Positions 26,461 through 38,839 of a stretch of DNA of 64,000 bases are shown piece after piece. A program made the position numbers and the translations under genes. This DNA is from Cycas panzhihuaensis (Eukaryota > Cycadophyta): positions 233,871,741 through 233,935,740 of the forward strand of contig CM041465.1 in NCBI GenBank assembly GCA_023213395.1, written 5' to 3'. How positions within the stretch are numbered: the first letter of the stretch is position 1; each line of letters starts with the position of its first letter. Under the pieces are notes generated by a model. It searched no databases. It was not told the DNA's origin and saw only the letters and a program-made list of their open reading frames with translations.

Positions 26461-26700
26461 GGGGACCTATTACATAACGAGTGGCTATTGACAGTACTTG
26501 GATTCTAGCATGTATTCAAGGGACCTAAATGTTAATGCTAAATATTAACTTTTGTGTATAGGTCATTTATTCTCACTAATAGAATTAGAGGTCACTTGAA
26601 ACAACTAATGGGATTTAAAGGAAGAGGCTACTCTTATCTATTTAAGACCCTAGTAAATGTAACCTTATTAGTATACATTGTGAAGTCTAATATAATGCTC
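26453..26700 (+). repeat. Polypurine tract and broken 3' LTR
   Basis: TCAGGGGAGGGGACC (26453-26467) is followed by TATTACATAACG, the same LTR start as at 17768. Homology to the 5' LTR runs to about 26700 and then stops, so roughly 160 bp of the LTR are missing or replaced. Confidence 0.65.
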
Positions 26701-26719
26701 TTTTTACTTCATAGTATCT

Positions 26720-26870
26720 ATTCACCCTATATGAGGTAGAAGCCATTCTTTATTCCACTAGGTGTTGGGGGTGTACCATCTAGTTTATATTTTTTTTCTT
26801 ATTCACCTTATGTAAGTTGGTAGCCATATCTTACTTTGCTAAATGTTGGAGATGCACCATCTAGTTAGTC
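26720..26870. repeat. Two-copy diverged tandem repeat, period 81 bp
   Basis: ATTCACC(C/T)TAT begins at 26720 and 26801. Both copies end with (T/G)(A/C)ACCATCTAGTT. The first copy overlaps the point where the 3' LTR homology is lost. Confidence 0.65.
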
Positions 26871-27444
26871 ATTTGAGTAGACAATTAGTTTGTGGCATGA
26901 TGTATTTTATCATGTTAGACTTATCTTTTGAATATATTGAATGATGGAACTTATTTTGTTTTAGCTTACATAATAAAAAGGCTAACCATATTGCCTTAAA
27001 TAAGTAGCATAGTTAGGAGAGAATATGATATGAATAAGGGGAGAATAAAGGGATAAGATAATTACAAGGATAGTAAACAAGTACTTAGACCTATAAATAT
27101 TCTTGAGATATTAAATTTAATTGATAATTTGAAAAGAATGATCATAATAAGTGGAATAATGAATTTCAATCTTTCCAATAAGTGGTGTAAGTCCCAAAAT
27201 AAAAACTAGATGAGAAAGTTATCATAGTTCAAAGTTATAGGGTTTAAATCTTACTAATTATAAATTTAGGAAAAAATCATTAACCTAATAACTTTGAATG
27301 GATAAAATATTATCTTAAACTATTTTTTAGTCTTATATGATTATTCCATAATAAAGATCATGTTGAGATCTTTTTTATGAGTGGTATAACTCCAAAATCA
27401 AACATTGTATGAGAAAGTTATAATCATTTAAAGTTAGCCTATTA

Positions 27445-27575
27445 TGTCAAGACTTTTAAGTCGAGACCTACATGTTGAGACTTTCATACTAAAATCTTTA
27501 TGTTGAGACCTTTATATCAAAGCCTTCATATAAATCCTTTTCATGTTAAGACTTTGTGGTCAAACATTTTATGTC
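27445..27575. repeat. Degenerate short tandem repeat
   Basis: Words of the form TT(A/G)AGAC(C/T)TT(T/C)AT recur five to six times with irregular spacing of roughly 18-26 bp. Confidence 0.5.
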
Positions 27576-28940
27576 AATTTTTCTTTATAACTAAGTTTAC
27601 CTCATCACAAGAGGTTAAGCTCTTAAGAAAATATAACACTTCACTAAAATGCACATAACTCTTTCAATACTTGGCCATTTTTCTTACTACACCTATCAGT
27701 TTGAAGCTCTTTAAAAGTTCTATCTATATATGTAAAAATATTCTATCTCTAGTAAATATTTAAATTGACATTTTTATGTTTTCTTAAGGAACTCACTTAG
27801 TTAAGTGAAAAATCACTTCTAAATAACCTTCTATTATTTTTATGATATCTCATTCATTTGAAGTTAGATTTTGAAAATTCTATTTACGTTAGAATCTAAT
27901 TCAAAGGCACTTATATCCATATAATTAAATTTAATTTTACACACCCATAAAGTGTTCCTATTATCTTGAAATATGGAAAAGATATGTAGTAGTTATGTGA
28001 AGAGTAGTTAACAAACTTTCATAATTTCATTCATGATTTTACTATTAGTTGATGAAATTTCATTAAATCAAACTTATTGGAATAATAATAAAATCCTCTA
28101 AATACTTGGTTAATTAAAGGCAATTAAAGGGCTCCATATATGAGGATATTTTTAGAGACAGAGGTAGTTGATAGTTAATAGTTATACCAATAGTGGCAAT
28201 TGTGAGTGTATTTTGAAGGCCATTATGTGTATCATTTCAACCGCTAAGCTTAGATTCTCCTCTCCACATTAATGGCATTTATGATAGAGAATAGAAGGAT
28301 TCCTAAAGAGGGTATAAATTGGAAATTATGAGGAAATATATATATATTTTAAAGTTTCTGACTTTAGACACTTAAGTTTTGGGGGAGGAATTTATGATGT
28401 AAAGGGAGCTTTTGATGAAAGGAGCAGATTATATGATAGAACAAAGAGCAATTAGCCAATGTTGATGAGATTATATAGGGATTTCTATATTAATCTTTGA
28501 TGCAATAATGAAAGGGTGGTGTTTAGATGTTTTCATAGAAATTTAGTGAATTATCCACACGTGTATTATGTTTTATAATATCCAAGAGGTTAAGAGTATA
28601 AACTGTATTACAAAAGAACACTTGGGATAAAAATTTTCTTCTTATAAATTATTACTACAAAATTGAGAAGAGCATCCCAAGAAGAGATCACATTGAGAAT
28701 TTGAGAGAGGGTTGAGGAGTCCCCTATACTCTAGTTATTTATGCATTTATTGCTATAAGCAAATTTGAGTGAGTAGTTCTCATCCTCCTACAAGGGTTGA
28801 GAGAATCCCCTTTATACTATATGGTGAACTTTATTATCTTATGTAGTGATTTGATTTACTAGTAACATATGCATGTGTGTGAACTATTATCTCAATCTTC
28901 TTAGATTACTTTATAGTTGTTAAGGGTTTTTTTATTAAGA

Positions 28941-29200
28941 TAAGTTGAGGAATCCCCTATTCTCTTATCATTATGTATGCCTAAGGGTGAGAAGTCCCAT
29001 CTAGTTATTCTTATGCATTAGGGTGAGGAGTCCCTTATATTATACTTATATAAGCATAAGGATAAGGAGTCCTATCTAGTTATTATTTATGCATGAGGAT
29101 GAGGAGCTTCCTCTGGTTATTATTTGTGCATAAGGATAAGAAGTCCTCTATCATATGCTTATTTATACATGAGAGTGAGAAGTCCTCTCTTATTTATGAT
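28941..29200. repeat. Minisatellite, about seven copies, period 36-43 bp
   Basis: The word GA(G/T)(G/A)A(G/A)TCC appears at about 28946, 28989, 29025, 29064, 29101, 29138 and 29177. It is preceded by GCAT(A/G)AGG(A/G)T and followed by a CTAGTTATTATTTAT-type spacer. A similar GAGGAGTCCCC word at 28712 may be an outlying copy. Confidence 0.8.
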
Positions 29201-31417
29201 TGATAGCATGGTGTTAAGCCTATAGTTTGCATAGTAAGGTAGTCCATTTAGATTGTAATAATAATAATCCATATGTGGTATGGCATTTTCTAATTTGTAT
29301 TGAAGTATGATATATGAGTATATACTTAATATTACAATAGAAATTAAAAGATAGTAGTAACTACTACTTTCTAAAATTTTATTTAAAGAATGTACTTTCT
29401 TTGAAGGGGTGGGTTAGGATTATGTGAAGAATGACCGACTAGTATTCCAGTATTTATATCATATGCTCAAGATCAAGTGCACTTTCCTCTTTGGGATTAT
29501 AAAAGGTTGGGTGATGAATCCATCCAAAGTAATTATGTTGGCTCTTTCATTCTTTTTTTACTAAAATATTTAGCATATTATTCCATTTGATAGTTACCAG
29601 TTTATGTTCTTTGGTGTAATTACAAGTATTACTTGGGATAAAAGAGACATGTCTGTAAATATATAAGTACATCTTGAAATTTGTTATATCATATGGGTAA
29701 TGCTTTTACTAAATTTCATAAAAGAAATTAATAAATAACTTGAGATTTTAATAAATTTCACTTGAACATCTTAGTACTTACCTAGTTGAGTGGGCATTTG
29801 TTATATGTATCATGTTTCCTATTAGGGCCATGATAGTGGAGCAAATTATTCTCCCCTTGACTTTATTAACTAATGAGAGATAATAGATATGGAGCTAGAT
29901 ATTGATGACAACTCCAAGAATAATTTTGAAAAATCATTTATGGATAAAGTGTGAAATATCGATACCAAATATACTAGATTAAAGGATAATATAGAATTTC
30001 TTTAGTAGGTGTTGATTAAATATTATAAGGTAAAATCAAAATATTTTCAAAATTTGGTAATCTCTACTAGTATGTTTCTTATGAAACTAAAGAAAATAGA
30101 AACTAAATAATTAAAAAAGAAATAAGAATCAATAAATAAGCAAAAGGATACATGGAAAATAAATTTTCCCAATAATGGTGATTAGATTAAAAAAATAATA
30201 ATAAGGATACAATAAATAATAACATGAAATAGAGCCCAAAGGATATATTCTTAGATAACAGAATATACTAAAGGAACAAGATAAACAAATTCATACAATT
30301 GTATAAAATTAAGTTATAAATAACCATAATAATATAAAGGAATTAAGTTTTGACAAAACTAAACTAGTTATTAGAAGTTGGGTAACTTAAAAAAGGATTA
30401 TTGCATCCTTGGTAATAATAAATTTTTTACATAATAAATACAGTATCAAAATAAGTATAATCCTAGTTAACCACCTTCATATACAAATGAAGATAACAAT
30501 TAGAAAGAATCAAGAATAGGTTCCCTTCACATATAAATAAAGATAATAATTAGAAAATTTAGAAAAAAATATGGTCATACTTCTAACCTTACTGCACATC
30601 TAAATTCTAAAAAGATAATTATAAGTCCATAATAATACAATAGGAAATAAGGACTTAATATAAAGATACTTAGTCCAATCCCTCCATAATAATTCAAATA
30701 ATTTAATCAAGGGTTAACTCTTAAGAATGGCAATGAAAATGAAGAATTTAAGCATAATATAAATATGTATGAAATAGAATATATTCATGAATATTATGAT
30801 AAATTCTAAAGAAGTGAGAAGAAGATAATATCATATATAAGAAATCACATAAGAAAAGTACTAAAGTATCAATACTTTAAGTCCCTAAGATTGGCATATT
30901 TCTAAGGCATTTCCTCTCCAACTTCATTATTCACAAACCTTTAATCCCTCCCAAAATTAAAAGAAATTCATAAAACTTTTACTTATTGCATATTTTAAAA
31001 ATGAAAGAACTTCACTAGGCATTTCAAGGAATTAAATCTAATAAACATAATTATTACCAACTAACTCCATTTACAATAGTATAAACATCAATTATCATTT
31101 ATTCTATCAAGTTATCTTATCGCAATTTTTGATAGAAAAATTCTTATGAAGTGTTGATAGCATTCTAAAAGTAGGAAAATTGTTGAGAAAATTAGGTCCC
31201 AATAACCATGAACTGCCACCAAGATCTAAACTATTTTGTAACTAGTTACAGGAATCAAAACTAAATTTTAACATGTAAGTTCTTAAACCAAAGATAATAC
31301 AATAAATGAATTAGAAAGCCAAAGCATCATATATACGCCTGATATAATATGGTAAAACCTTAGTAGTGTGCTAAGGAAACATCTGCATAAGAAAGGTATC
31401 AATCTTTATAATCCAAG

Positions 31418-34400
31418 TGTTTCCTGACTATTGAGAATAGACATGGATGACACATTTTAGGTAGGCATAGGTATATCTCTAACCTGACTCCTCATTTATT
31501 TCAAGATGTCATGATATGTTTTAGTAGATGTATTCTACATGGTATTGTTGCTTGCATGGTTGATATACTTAGCTTGCCTACTCTTTTATGCCTATGACTA
31601 TCATTTCAACTTATGACAACTCAAGACAAATGTCCTATGACATTATATAGCCCTCCATCACACCTCCTTAGCACTCTTGAGTATTCTTGGGCTCCTTCAG
31701 CCCACTTTTTATTATGTTTTGGCATTGCATGATCCCTAACACCTTGTTTTAAGCTTGGTCATCCTCACACTTGGAAATTGTCCCTCGTTGGGGCCTTATT
31801 ACCACTCTTTTCTCATTTAATGAGGTCCTACTGATCCCTAAGGGTCTCCTAGATGCCTTACCAATCCAACTCATTACTCTGTTAGGGCCTAGGACCCTTC
31901 CTTTGGGAACCTCCTAAGCCTCCCTTTATTTTTCTCCTTTATTTTATTTGCACTGTAGCATTGTTCGTAGTACTGTGACAAACTTTCTAGTACTGCAAAG
32001 TTTGTTGCAGGGCAATTGTCCATAAGCATCTGCAGCCTCGCAATAGCCAATTTCACATTTATTGAGAAATTGACACATGGCAGGATGTTATCTCCCACCC
32101 AGAGCAAATCCTAATCGCTCGATAGACTCAATTTGGGTATAAAAACCTAATTTCAAACTCATTTTGTCTCTCTTAGCTCCTTTGAGAAAGGAAAAAATGC
32201 CTCTAACTTGAATCTTTTGCTCTTTCCTTCTACCTTCCTCTTCCCTTAAGGTAAAACCCTAAGTTGTAGGTCTATAATAGCTCATTCTTAATGGGTTTCC
32301 TTCTACAATTTCTCACTCCAGCTACCACATCAAGCTTTTATAGGTTTCTCGCCTTTCTTTTGTTGTCAAGTGGAGCTTTTCTCCACCTAGTGAGATGGAT
32401 CCTTCTCCCTCCATTGGTCCATGAGGTAATATCTATCTGAAGTCAGCTCTACCAGTTGTTTTAGATTTGTACTTTACTATTATTTCTTTTGACAAGTGTA
32501 TTTTACGAGTACTTTCCTTTATTTACCAAAAATTCTGCCTATATACCTATTTCTTTGGGTTATTTGGAAGGAAGACAAACCCTTCCTTCCCCTTTGTTCA
32601 TCCTTCAAATACCTCTTGGGTTTCTCTTAGGCTATAAGTAGGTGGATCATGGGAACTTGCAAAGAAAGAGAAGAGGAGCCTAAGGCTAGGGTTCTGACCC
32701 TTATAATTGCATCCTCCAAGGTAGCCCCCTACCTTTCTCATTTCTCCTACACCATATCCACCCTCTATGCCTAAAAACCCCTTAGGTGAAGGCTCTCGTT
32801 GGTTGTAGCATTCATAGCCACTTGCAACACTTGCATCCAACCCTTACACACATCATTTGGTAGTAGATCTTCTAGTGAATCTTGTTGTTTATAAGATTCC
32901 TATCTTATTTTGAAAATCTTATAAAGGTTGTAACATTACAACTTGTATAATATCTGTGGTTTATATAGCTTTTATAGATTTTATGCTTGAGAGCTATACC
33001 ATCTTCCTTGTTTGCCTAAAGCTATAAATCCTTTCTTGATTTACTATTTAGAGTACTTGAGCACATGGAGGTGTCCTATTTGGAGGAGCTAGCCATTCTG
33101 ATGCTCTCCTTTCTCACTCTCTTAATCCCCTCTTTCTATTTAAAACATTGTTTAGAAACTTTGAATGCATATTGAAAAAAGATTGAGAAGCATATCATTT
33201 CTTTTTCTTTAAAGCATAAAGTAAGCTCAGAATTTCCTTTTGGAAAACATATGCACACACACATCTCTATTTATTTTTATGCATGCATATAATCTCTTGT
33301 TGAAAGGAATTATTCTATGAGGCGGCTTCATTTCCTTTGAGCAAATTGGAATCATGATAGGTACATGCATTTTATTTCCATTTATTTCTCTTGAAAGCTT
33401 TCTTTGCAACTTCTTTATTCTTTTTACATAAACATTCTAAGAAAGGTAAGGAAGCCCCACCAACATTCTGTCTATAATGCCAACCATGGCAAGGAGCACG
33501 AGGTGATCGGTGAAGGGATTACAACGAAGGGAGGAAGGTGTACATCACCAATCAACTTGGTTCTAGGTGCACTCTCTCTAACTTCTCCTTATTCCTTTAT
33601 TCTTTCCCATCCTTTCTCTAAAAAGGAAAAGACAATTATATTACTCCTCACTTGTAATCATTTATTTGGCACTCATTTGGAGAGAAAGTTGTCTATTACA
33701 TTGGCATGTACCAACCTCACTCCCCTTTTCTCCTTGTTGCATGGGCATTAAATAAGGGTAGTTTGGGTTAATACACTGCTCATATTGCATCTGCAAAGAA
33801 AAGTGACAAAAGAGGTTCCTTTCCCTTATTGCATCTTCTTCTTGCATACTCTTTACACTCTCAAGGGTGGGAACATAAAGGGAACTTAGGCCTTTTAATA
33901 GTTGCATTTTCCTCCCATGCATTATTGAAACAAATTGCATAAGTCATCACACTCTCTTCTCCCTTTGTATTCACCCATTCCCTTATTTCCTTGTCCTTTC
34001 ATTTGTAATAGTAAAGGAGAGAGAGAAAAAAAGAGAGGAAAAGAGAAGAGTTTCTTTTGAATTTCATGTACTTAGTGACAACAACACTTTGTATTGTTAC
34101 ATTACTTTCTTTAAACAAAACAAAGACGTCTTCTAGAACTCTTAACATACTTAGTCACTTGCCTATTTCACATAAACCCTAGAGGTATCCATTTAGGTAA
34201 CTCTTGGTAAGGCACCCCATTTGCCTTGCCCTTTTTAGGGTTTAGTTCTCTTATACCTAACCCCACGTTTTACATCTTTTCCACCTAATATCCCTCTCTT
34301 GTTCCTTAGGCTCCCCTTTCCCATTGGGGTTCGCCTCTTCTTTTCCCTTCCTTTAGGGAAAAGTGCTTTGGTCTTCTTTCTCCTTCCTTGACCCATCAAG

Positions 34401-34650
34401 ATAGGAGAGTCCCCCTTGAGGCTACTCAACAAACTGAGGGCACCTTCGCCTATTTCAAATCTAAGAAGGTACCTGCTGAAAGGAAGAGTCTTATGCATTA
34501 TTTATGGGTCTTTGAACCTATGTTGTGACACACAGATTCCCTTTGTGGGTGACCTATCCCCCCACTCTTAAGGATCTTTAAGCCCCTTGTTTAGTGATAG
34601 TATAGGCTTGATCCCCTTATGTTTAGTGGCCCCCTAGAGGTGTGCTTCCA
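31418..34650 (+). repeat. 5' LTR of giant Tat-like element
   Basis: About 3.23 kb, TGTTTCCTGAC to GTGCTTCCA. It matches 51754-54950 end to end with scattered substitutions and small gaps. The open frames inside it (for example 33404-33751 +, 33662-33940 -, 34235-34498 -) are not conserved in frame with the other LTR and carry no recognisable motif, so I do not call them genes. Confidence 0.9.
32138..32145 (+). promoter_or_regulatory. TATA box of giant element 5' LTR
   Basis: TATAAAAA, about 720 bp from the LTR start, followed by a CT-rich stretch TTTGTCTCTCTTAGCTCC suitable for a transcription start. The same block is kept in the other LTR. Confidence 0.6.
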
Positions 34651-34651
34651 C

Positions 34652-34667
34652 TGGTGACCATACTTGG
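34652..34667 (+). other. Candidate primer binding site of giant element
   Basis: TGGTGACCATACTTGG follows the 5' LTR after one base. The minus-strand relic has TAGCAACCATACTAGG in the same place. It is not the Met-type site of the Copia elements; I cannot assign the tRNA with certainty. Confidence 0.55.
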
Positions 34668-34905
34668 AAACTACCAGTAAAGGAACCATCCCGGTTTCCT
34701 TTCAGTTAGGGTTGCCTCTCTCTTTTGGCATCACTTCTTGATTTGTTGGGAAACCCCCAACACCCTTTACTCTACTTACTTCTCTTTCTTCCAAACCTTA
34801 GGGGGGACTTGAATGCAATAATTCTCTCAACGTTTATGAGGCCTTCCTCCTTCTTTGGAAGAGTCACCTTATTCCCCCCTTCCTTTGTCTAATTCTGAGT
34901 CACCT

Positions 34906-36960
34906 ATGGAAGGATTCTTTATGGAATAGGCTAATCATGCCTATGCTTTCGAAACTCAACAACAACCTTCAACCTCTTTTTAAGGTCCCACCCAAGAGGG
35001 TGATGATCCCATTTTCTATCTAAATGATCAAGAGCACCCAAGTATCCACCATCTTCCTGCACATGATGTGGGAGCCTCTTCCCCCATGGGATATTACCAC
35101 CTTGGTGAGATTACCCATGAGGATTGCCTTATGGGGTCTACTTCATATGAGGAGCTTTCAACCTCATATGAGCAAGTAGGAACCCCTCCAACGGACATGG
35201 TGGAAGTGCTACATCAATGCTTCCAAGTTAAAAGTCTCTAACTACCTCCAAAGTGGTTTGAGAGAATCTTGTATAGCGTAGTTCCCTCCTCTTCCTTGTC
35301 CATGCCCCTATACTCTTCTCATTCAGCTTTGATATCTACAACGAGGCCATCCATCATTGTTTCCTCTTCTTTGTGTGCCCCTCATCCTTTAGAGACCACC
35401 CAAGGTATACCCACTTCCTAAATTAGGTTGAGTATACCTCCCCCTATCCAAGTAGCCACACCTCAACTAACCTTAGTCCATCCATCTTCTATTTGACCTA
35501 GGAAGCCTACATATCCTTCTTCTTCCAACCACATGGGGAAAATCCCCACACACTCTTAACCTTAACCTAGGGATCCTTCTCTTTACGTTCCCCTGAGATA
35601 CACTTCCCAACTATAGGGGCATGGAAAAGGAAATCCCCTTCTTGTCTATGGGATGGACTCCCTCCACCCATATGGCATTGCACCACCTACAGGTAGCCCA
35701 TATGGGTAGAATTTGGTGCCACACCCATCTGCTTCATCTTCTTATATCTTCTCATACGTGGTGCCTTTACAAGGAGGATAAATCCCTACTCAAGGCTTCT
35801 TCTTCCTAGTCCCCTTTCAATAAGGGGCATACCTTTAAGGGGGAATGGGTCCTTCCTACCCATCCACCTGTCTCCTAACTCCTTTGCATCTAGGATTAGT
35901 CCCTTCCCACAAAGTGGGAGGGGGTTTGTATCCCTCTTTTGGTTAGACCTCTCAAGGAGGATTTAGGCATCCATGCCCACCTCCTCCTTTATCTTTTGTT
36001 GACCCATCAACTCAACCAAGGGCATGTCCCTTTGTTGACTATAGGTCAACCCCTTTATCCATTGAGGCGTTAAGAACCAATTTAGTGCCTCATCCTCCTA
36101 AGGTACCCAAGTTTGATGGGACCTCTTCCGAAGACCCAATTGAGTATGTTAAGAATTTCTCCATGGCATGTATCGATTATTGGCCCTATGATCACATCCT
36201 AATGAAGCTATTTCTACATTCCTTGTCGGGTGATACCCTTAAGTGGTTCTATCACCTCCCTGCTCATTCAATCCATTTATTTCAATAACTTGTGGATAAG
36301 TTCTTCAACTACTTTAACGTTGCTCACCCCTTCGAGAGTGGAATGAAAGTCTTATTATCTCTTAAATAAGGTCACAAGGAGATGAATTATGACTTTGTTA
36401 GGCATTTTCATGATCTCCTTCACTACAGGAAGGCCACATTACCTAAGGAGCTAAAAAGGGATCTCTTCGTAAATGCCCTTCATCTTGAGGTTATTTTAAG
36501 GTCCTCAAAATGGGAGAAATGATATGTGACTCCACTATAACCAAGTTTTTGGCTCTCAAGGCTATTGAGATCCACAGGAAGCCTCTTAAACCATTACAAT
36601 GATGTGAGGCACTCCCTCCATCTCATGACATCAAACCTAAACAACCCCTAAAGTATTCAACCCACTCAATAGAAAAGACTTTAGATCCCTTAACCTTTGT
36701 CATACATTCCTTTGAATGTATGATGAAGGAGCTTAACCTCCAAGCTCCTCTCACATCACCAACCTCTCATATAGACCTGTTCACTAGGCTTCTCAAGTAG
36801 CACCTCCCAAGGATAGGAATATATACGCTTCTCAAACAAGGAAGATCAATCCTCCCTTAGAGAAGAAGTGGTGCTCCATTCATGGTGAATGCTTCCATGA
36901 GGATTCACAATATAGGGTGCAACATCTTAAGCCTGCTCTACATCACAATTCCTCTTCTAA
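34906..36960 (+). pseudogene. gag: Tat-like gag relic
   Basis: The capsid protein. A plausible start is the ATG at 34906, in frame with ETQQQPSTSF (34939), DDPIFYLNDQEH (35002) and the core at 36085-36290. The first part is Pro/Tyr/Ser-rich (for example YGIAPPTGSPYG at 35672). The core reads VPKFDGTSSEDPIEYVKNF, MACIDYWPYDHILMKLFL and GDTLKWFYHLPAHSI, then FNYFNVAHPFESG. After a frame change near 36490 a zinc-binding remnant WCSIHGECFHEDSQY (about 36870) follows. Stops occur about every 100 codons. It pairs with the gag relic of the minus-strand element. Confidence 0.8.
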
Positions 36961-37399
36961 ATAAGCATCTAGGCCCAACCTAGATCAACCCATTCATAGA
37001 GATCCCTTCCCTAAACATGGGGAATAAGATCATCACACCTAATAAAGGGGAAATCAAAATAGAGGAAGATCTCCTAATCCTCATCTAATGTAAGCCAAGG
37101 GGAAGGGGATAAGAGGATCCTCCTCTTCTTCCAGTTCTCACCATCAAATCCCTTCACCTTCTTAATCCTAGAATAAAGGAAAGAGAGTCATTCAGATGCT
37201 TGAGACCACACCCCTGTATGCTTTGACTCAGTCTCAAGTAGCTAAAGAAGCCATAGGTGCTTCTTCTTATTCCTAGCTTAATCCTCCTTTGGATAACCCT
37301 CCAGAGATTTTGTTGCTCCCCAAGACCATCCCTATTTGCTTGGTTCACTATGATTTTGAAGGGTGCTTCCCCAACGAACTAGGAAAGGGAAACCCTTCT

Positions 37400-38230
37400 T
37401 TATCATAGATGATATTTATACTATAGATGCTAGGATGTCCATGATGGATATCTTGAGGAGCTGTCCAAAGTAGTGTACTCTCCTTTTGGAGACTTTAAGG
37501 TTAGTGGATGCTTATATCCATGCTTTGGGTGTCACCCCAAGTTAGGAACCTGTCATCTCCTTTAACCTTAAAGATCTCCCCACTAAATAGTGAAAGGGAA
37601 TACCAATGGTACTACCTTTTTACCATATCTATAGACACTCCTAAGTGTATTATTCAAAGGACTATTGTATACAATAGTTCTTTCGTTAACATTATACCTT
37701 TACATATTATGCAAGAGCTAGGTATAGTGGCTCTTGAGCCAGTTCTGTGGCATTGTCAAGGCTATATTGGTAGCAAGAAAATGCCTTTAGGTTATGTTTT
37801 CATTCCTCTTACCCTTGAGGATAAAACTATCCTCACCGACATTATGGACCTTGATATAGACGTGGACTATAATCTTCTATTGGGATGCCCATGGCTTGAT
37901 CAAATGGGACCTGTGTGTTCATCTCATTGGGGACAACTCAAATTTATCCACGAAGGATGAATGAAGGTTATTTTCTGAGAGCCTCCTCCTACTAAACATT
38001 CACACTAGTCTCATCAAGTGGTTTATGATCTAGTGAAGGGTAACAAAGGCCCATCCACTCATGCTTCCACTTGCATAATTGACATCCCTAGCACATCTTA
38101 TCTAGAGGAAGGTCCTTCACCTTCTTCTCTTAACCGCATTTGTTTTGCCCCTATTGGTGTAGAGAGTTATGGGTACCTCGCTATTTTAAACGACGATGAA
38201 TCTAATGGCGAGGACAATGACCTCCCTTAG
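37400..38230 (+). pseudogene. Tat-like protease and linker relic
   Basis: The frame at 37508-37960 contains IVYNSSFVNIIPLHIMQELG, the aspartic-protease loop. The catalytic Asp reads Tyr here (the minus-strand relative still has VDNGS). It continues with DVDYNLLLGCPWLDQMG, the C-terminal hydrophobic loop and the conserved GxPWL-type end of the domain. The linker to RT, with SYGYLAILNDDES (38168), is shared with the other relic. Confidence 0.75.
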
Positions 38231-38839
38231 CCCATATCCCTCCTAAACACAAGTAGGGAGCACTTACTTCATTCTAGCTCCTAACCTGGAACCCCTTCCA
38301 TCGAGGAGCCTAATCCTCCTATCGAGTCATATATGGTCATTCCTGTCTCTTATGTGACCTCCCATGACACTTCGTCTTCCATCTCATCGCCCTCCTCAAG
38401 TGATGAGGCTAGGGAACCTTTTGCCACACTTCATAGGAGATCATCCTTCAACTCTTCCAAAGAGTCCTTGACTATATTGAGTGGTAGGTTGATCACTATG
38501 GTCCTACTGCTCCTTCTATTCCTTATTTCTCATCTTCTCCAAGCATAACTATCTATGGGTAGACTGCTTCAAGAATTATGAGGCATTATTAGAGCATTTA
38601 GCAAGCTCTATACCCAACCTTCCTCCTGGTCATCATAAGCTTGGTTACTAGAAGATTCTAGCCCTTGGGTCACCCCTAGCTAACCCAAGTTAACCAAGTT
38701 CCTCTTCGCATCTTCTTATTGGTGAAGCCTCCCTTGATTTCAAGGAAGGGAATGCCATTTACATGGGGGCAACCAAGGACATTATCCTCACCCCCTGGCA
38801 AGGTGATCAAGGTAGGAGTGAAATGTTCCCCTAAAGAAA

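Larger units (their letters stand above)
17768..26700 (+). mobile_element. Chromovirus-like Gypsy retrotransposon, decayed and interrupted
   Basis: Order: 5' LTR (17768-18161), primer site, leader, gag (to about 20340), protease (20584-20990), an inserted minus-strand Tat-like LTR (21443-23930), then RT, RNase H, integrase, chromodomain-like tail, polypurine tract (26453-26467) and a broken 3' LTR from 26468. All coding segments are on the plus strand and in the canonical Gypsy order. The Met-type primer site and the tail resembling a chromodomain point to a chromovirus lineage. Every domain has multiple stops. Confidence 0.75.
26701..31417. other. Unexplained AT-rich DNA with minisatellites
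   Basis: No protein family is recognised on either strand. It contains three short tandem repeats (listed separately) and one purine tract, GGGGGAGGAA at 28381-28390, followed at 28395 by TGATGTAAAGGG. That may be the start of an LTR, but I found no partner copy. Confidence 0.4.

Noticed and set aside
28941-29200. Resemblance to a CRISPR array (short repeats with spacers)
   Set aside because: Plant context, diverged repeat units and homologous 'spacers' make it an ordinary minisatellite.
31413-31417. Possible target duplication of the giant element (CCAAG versus TGAAG at 54951)
   Set aside because: Only three of five bases agree; not enough to claim a target duplication.
33404-34498. Several open frames in the 5' LTR of the giant element, with counterparts at 53830-54828
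   Set aside because: They lie wholly inside LTRs, do not keep the same frame and length between the two LTRs, and show no motif.
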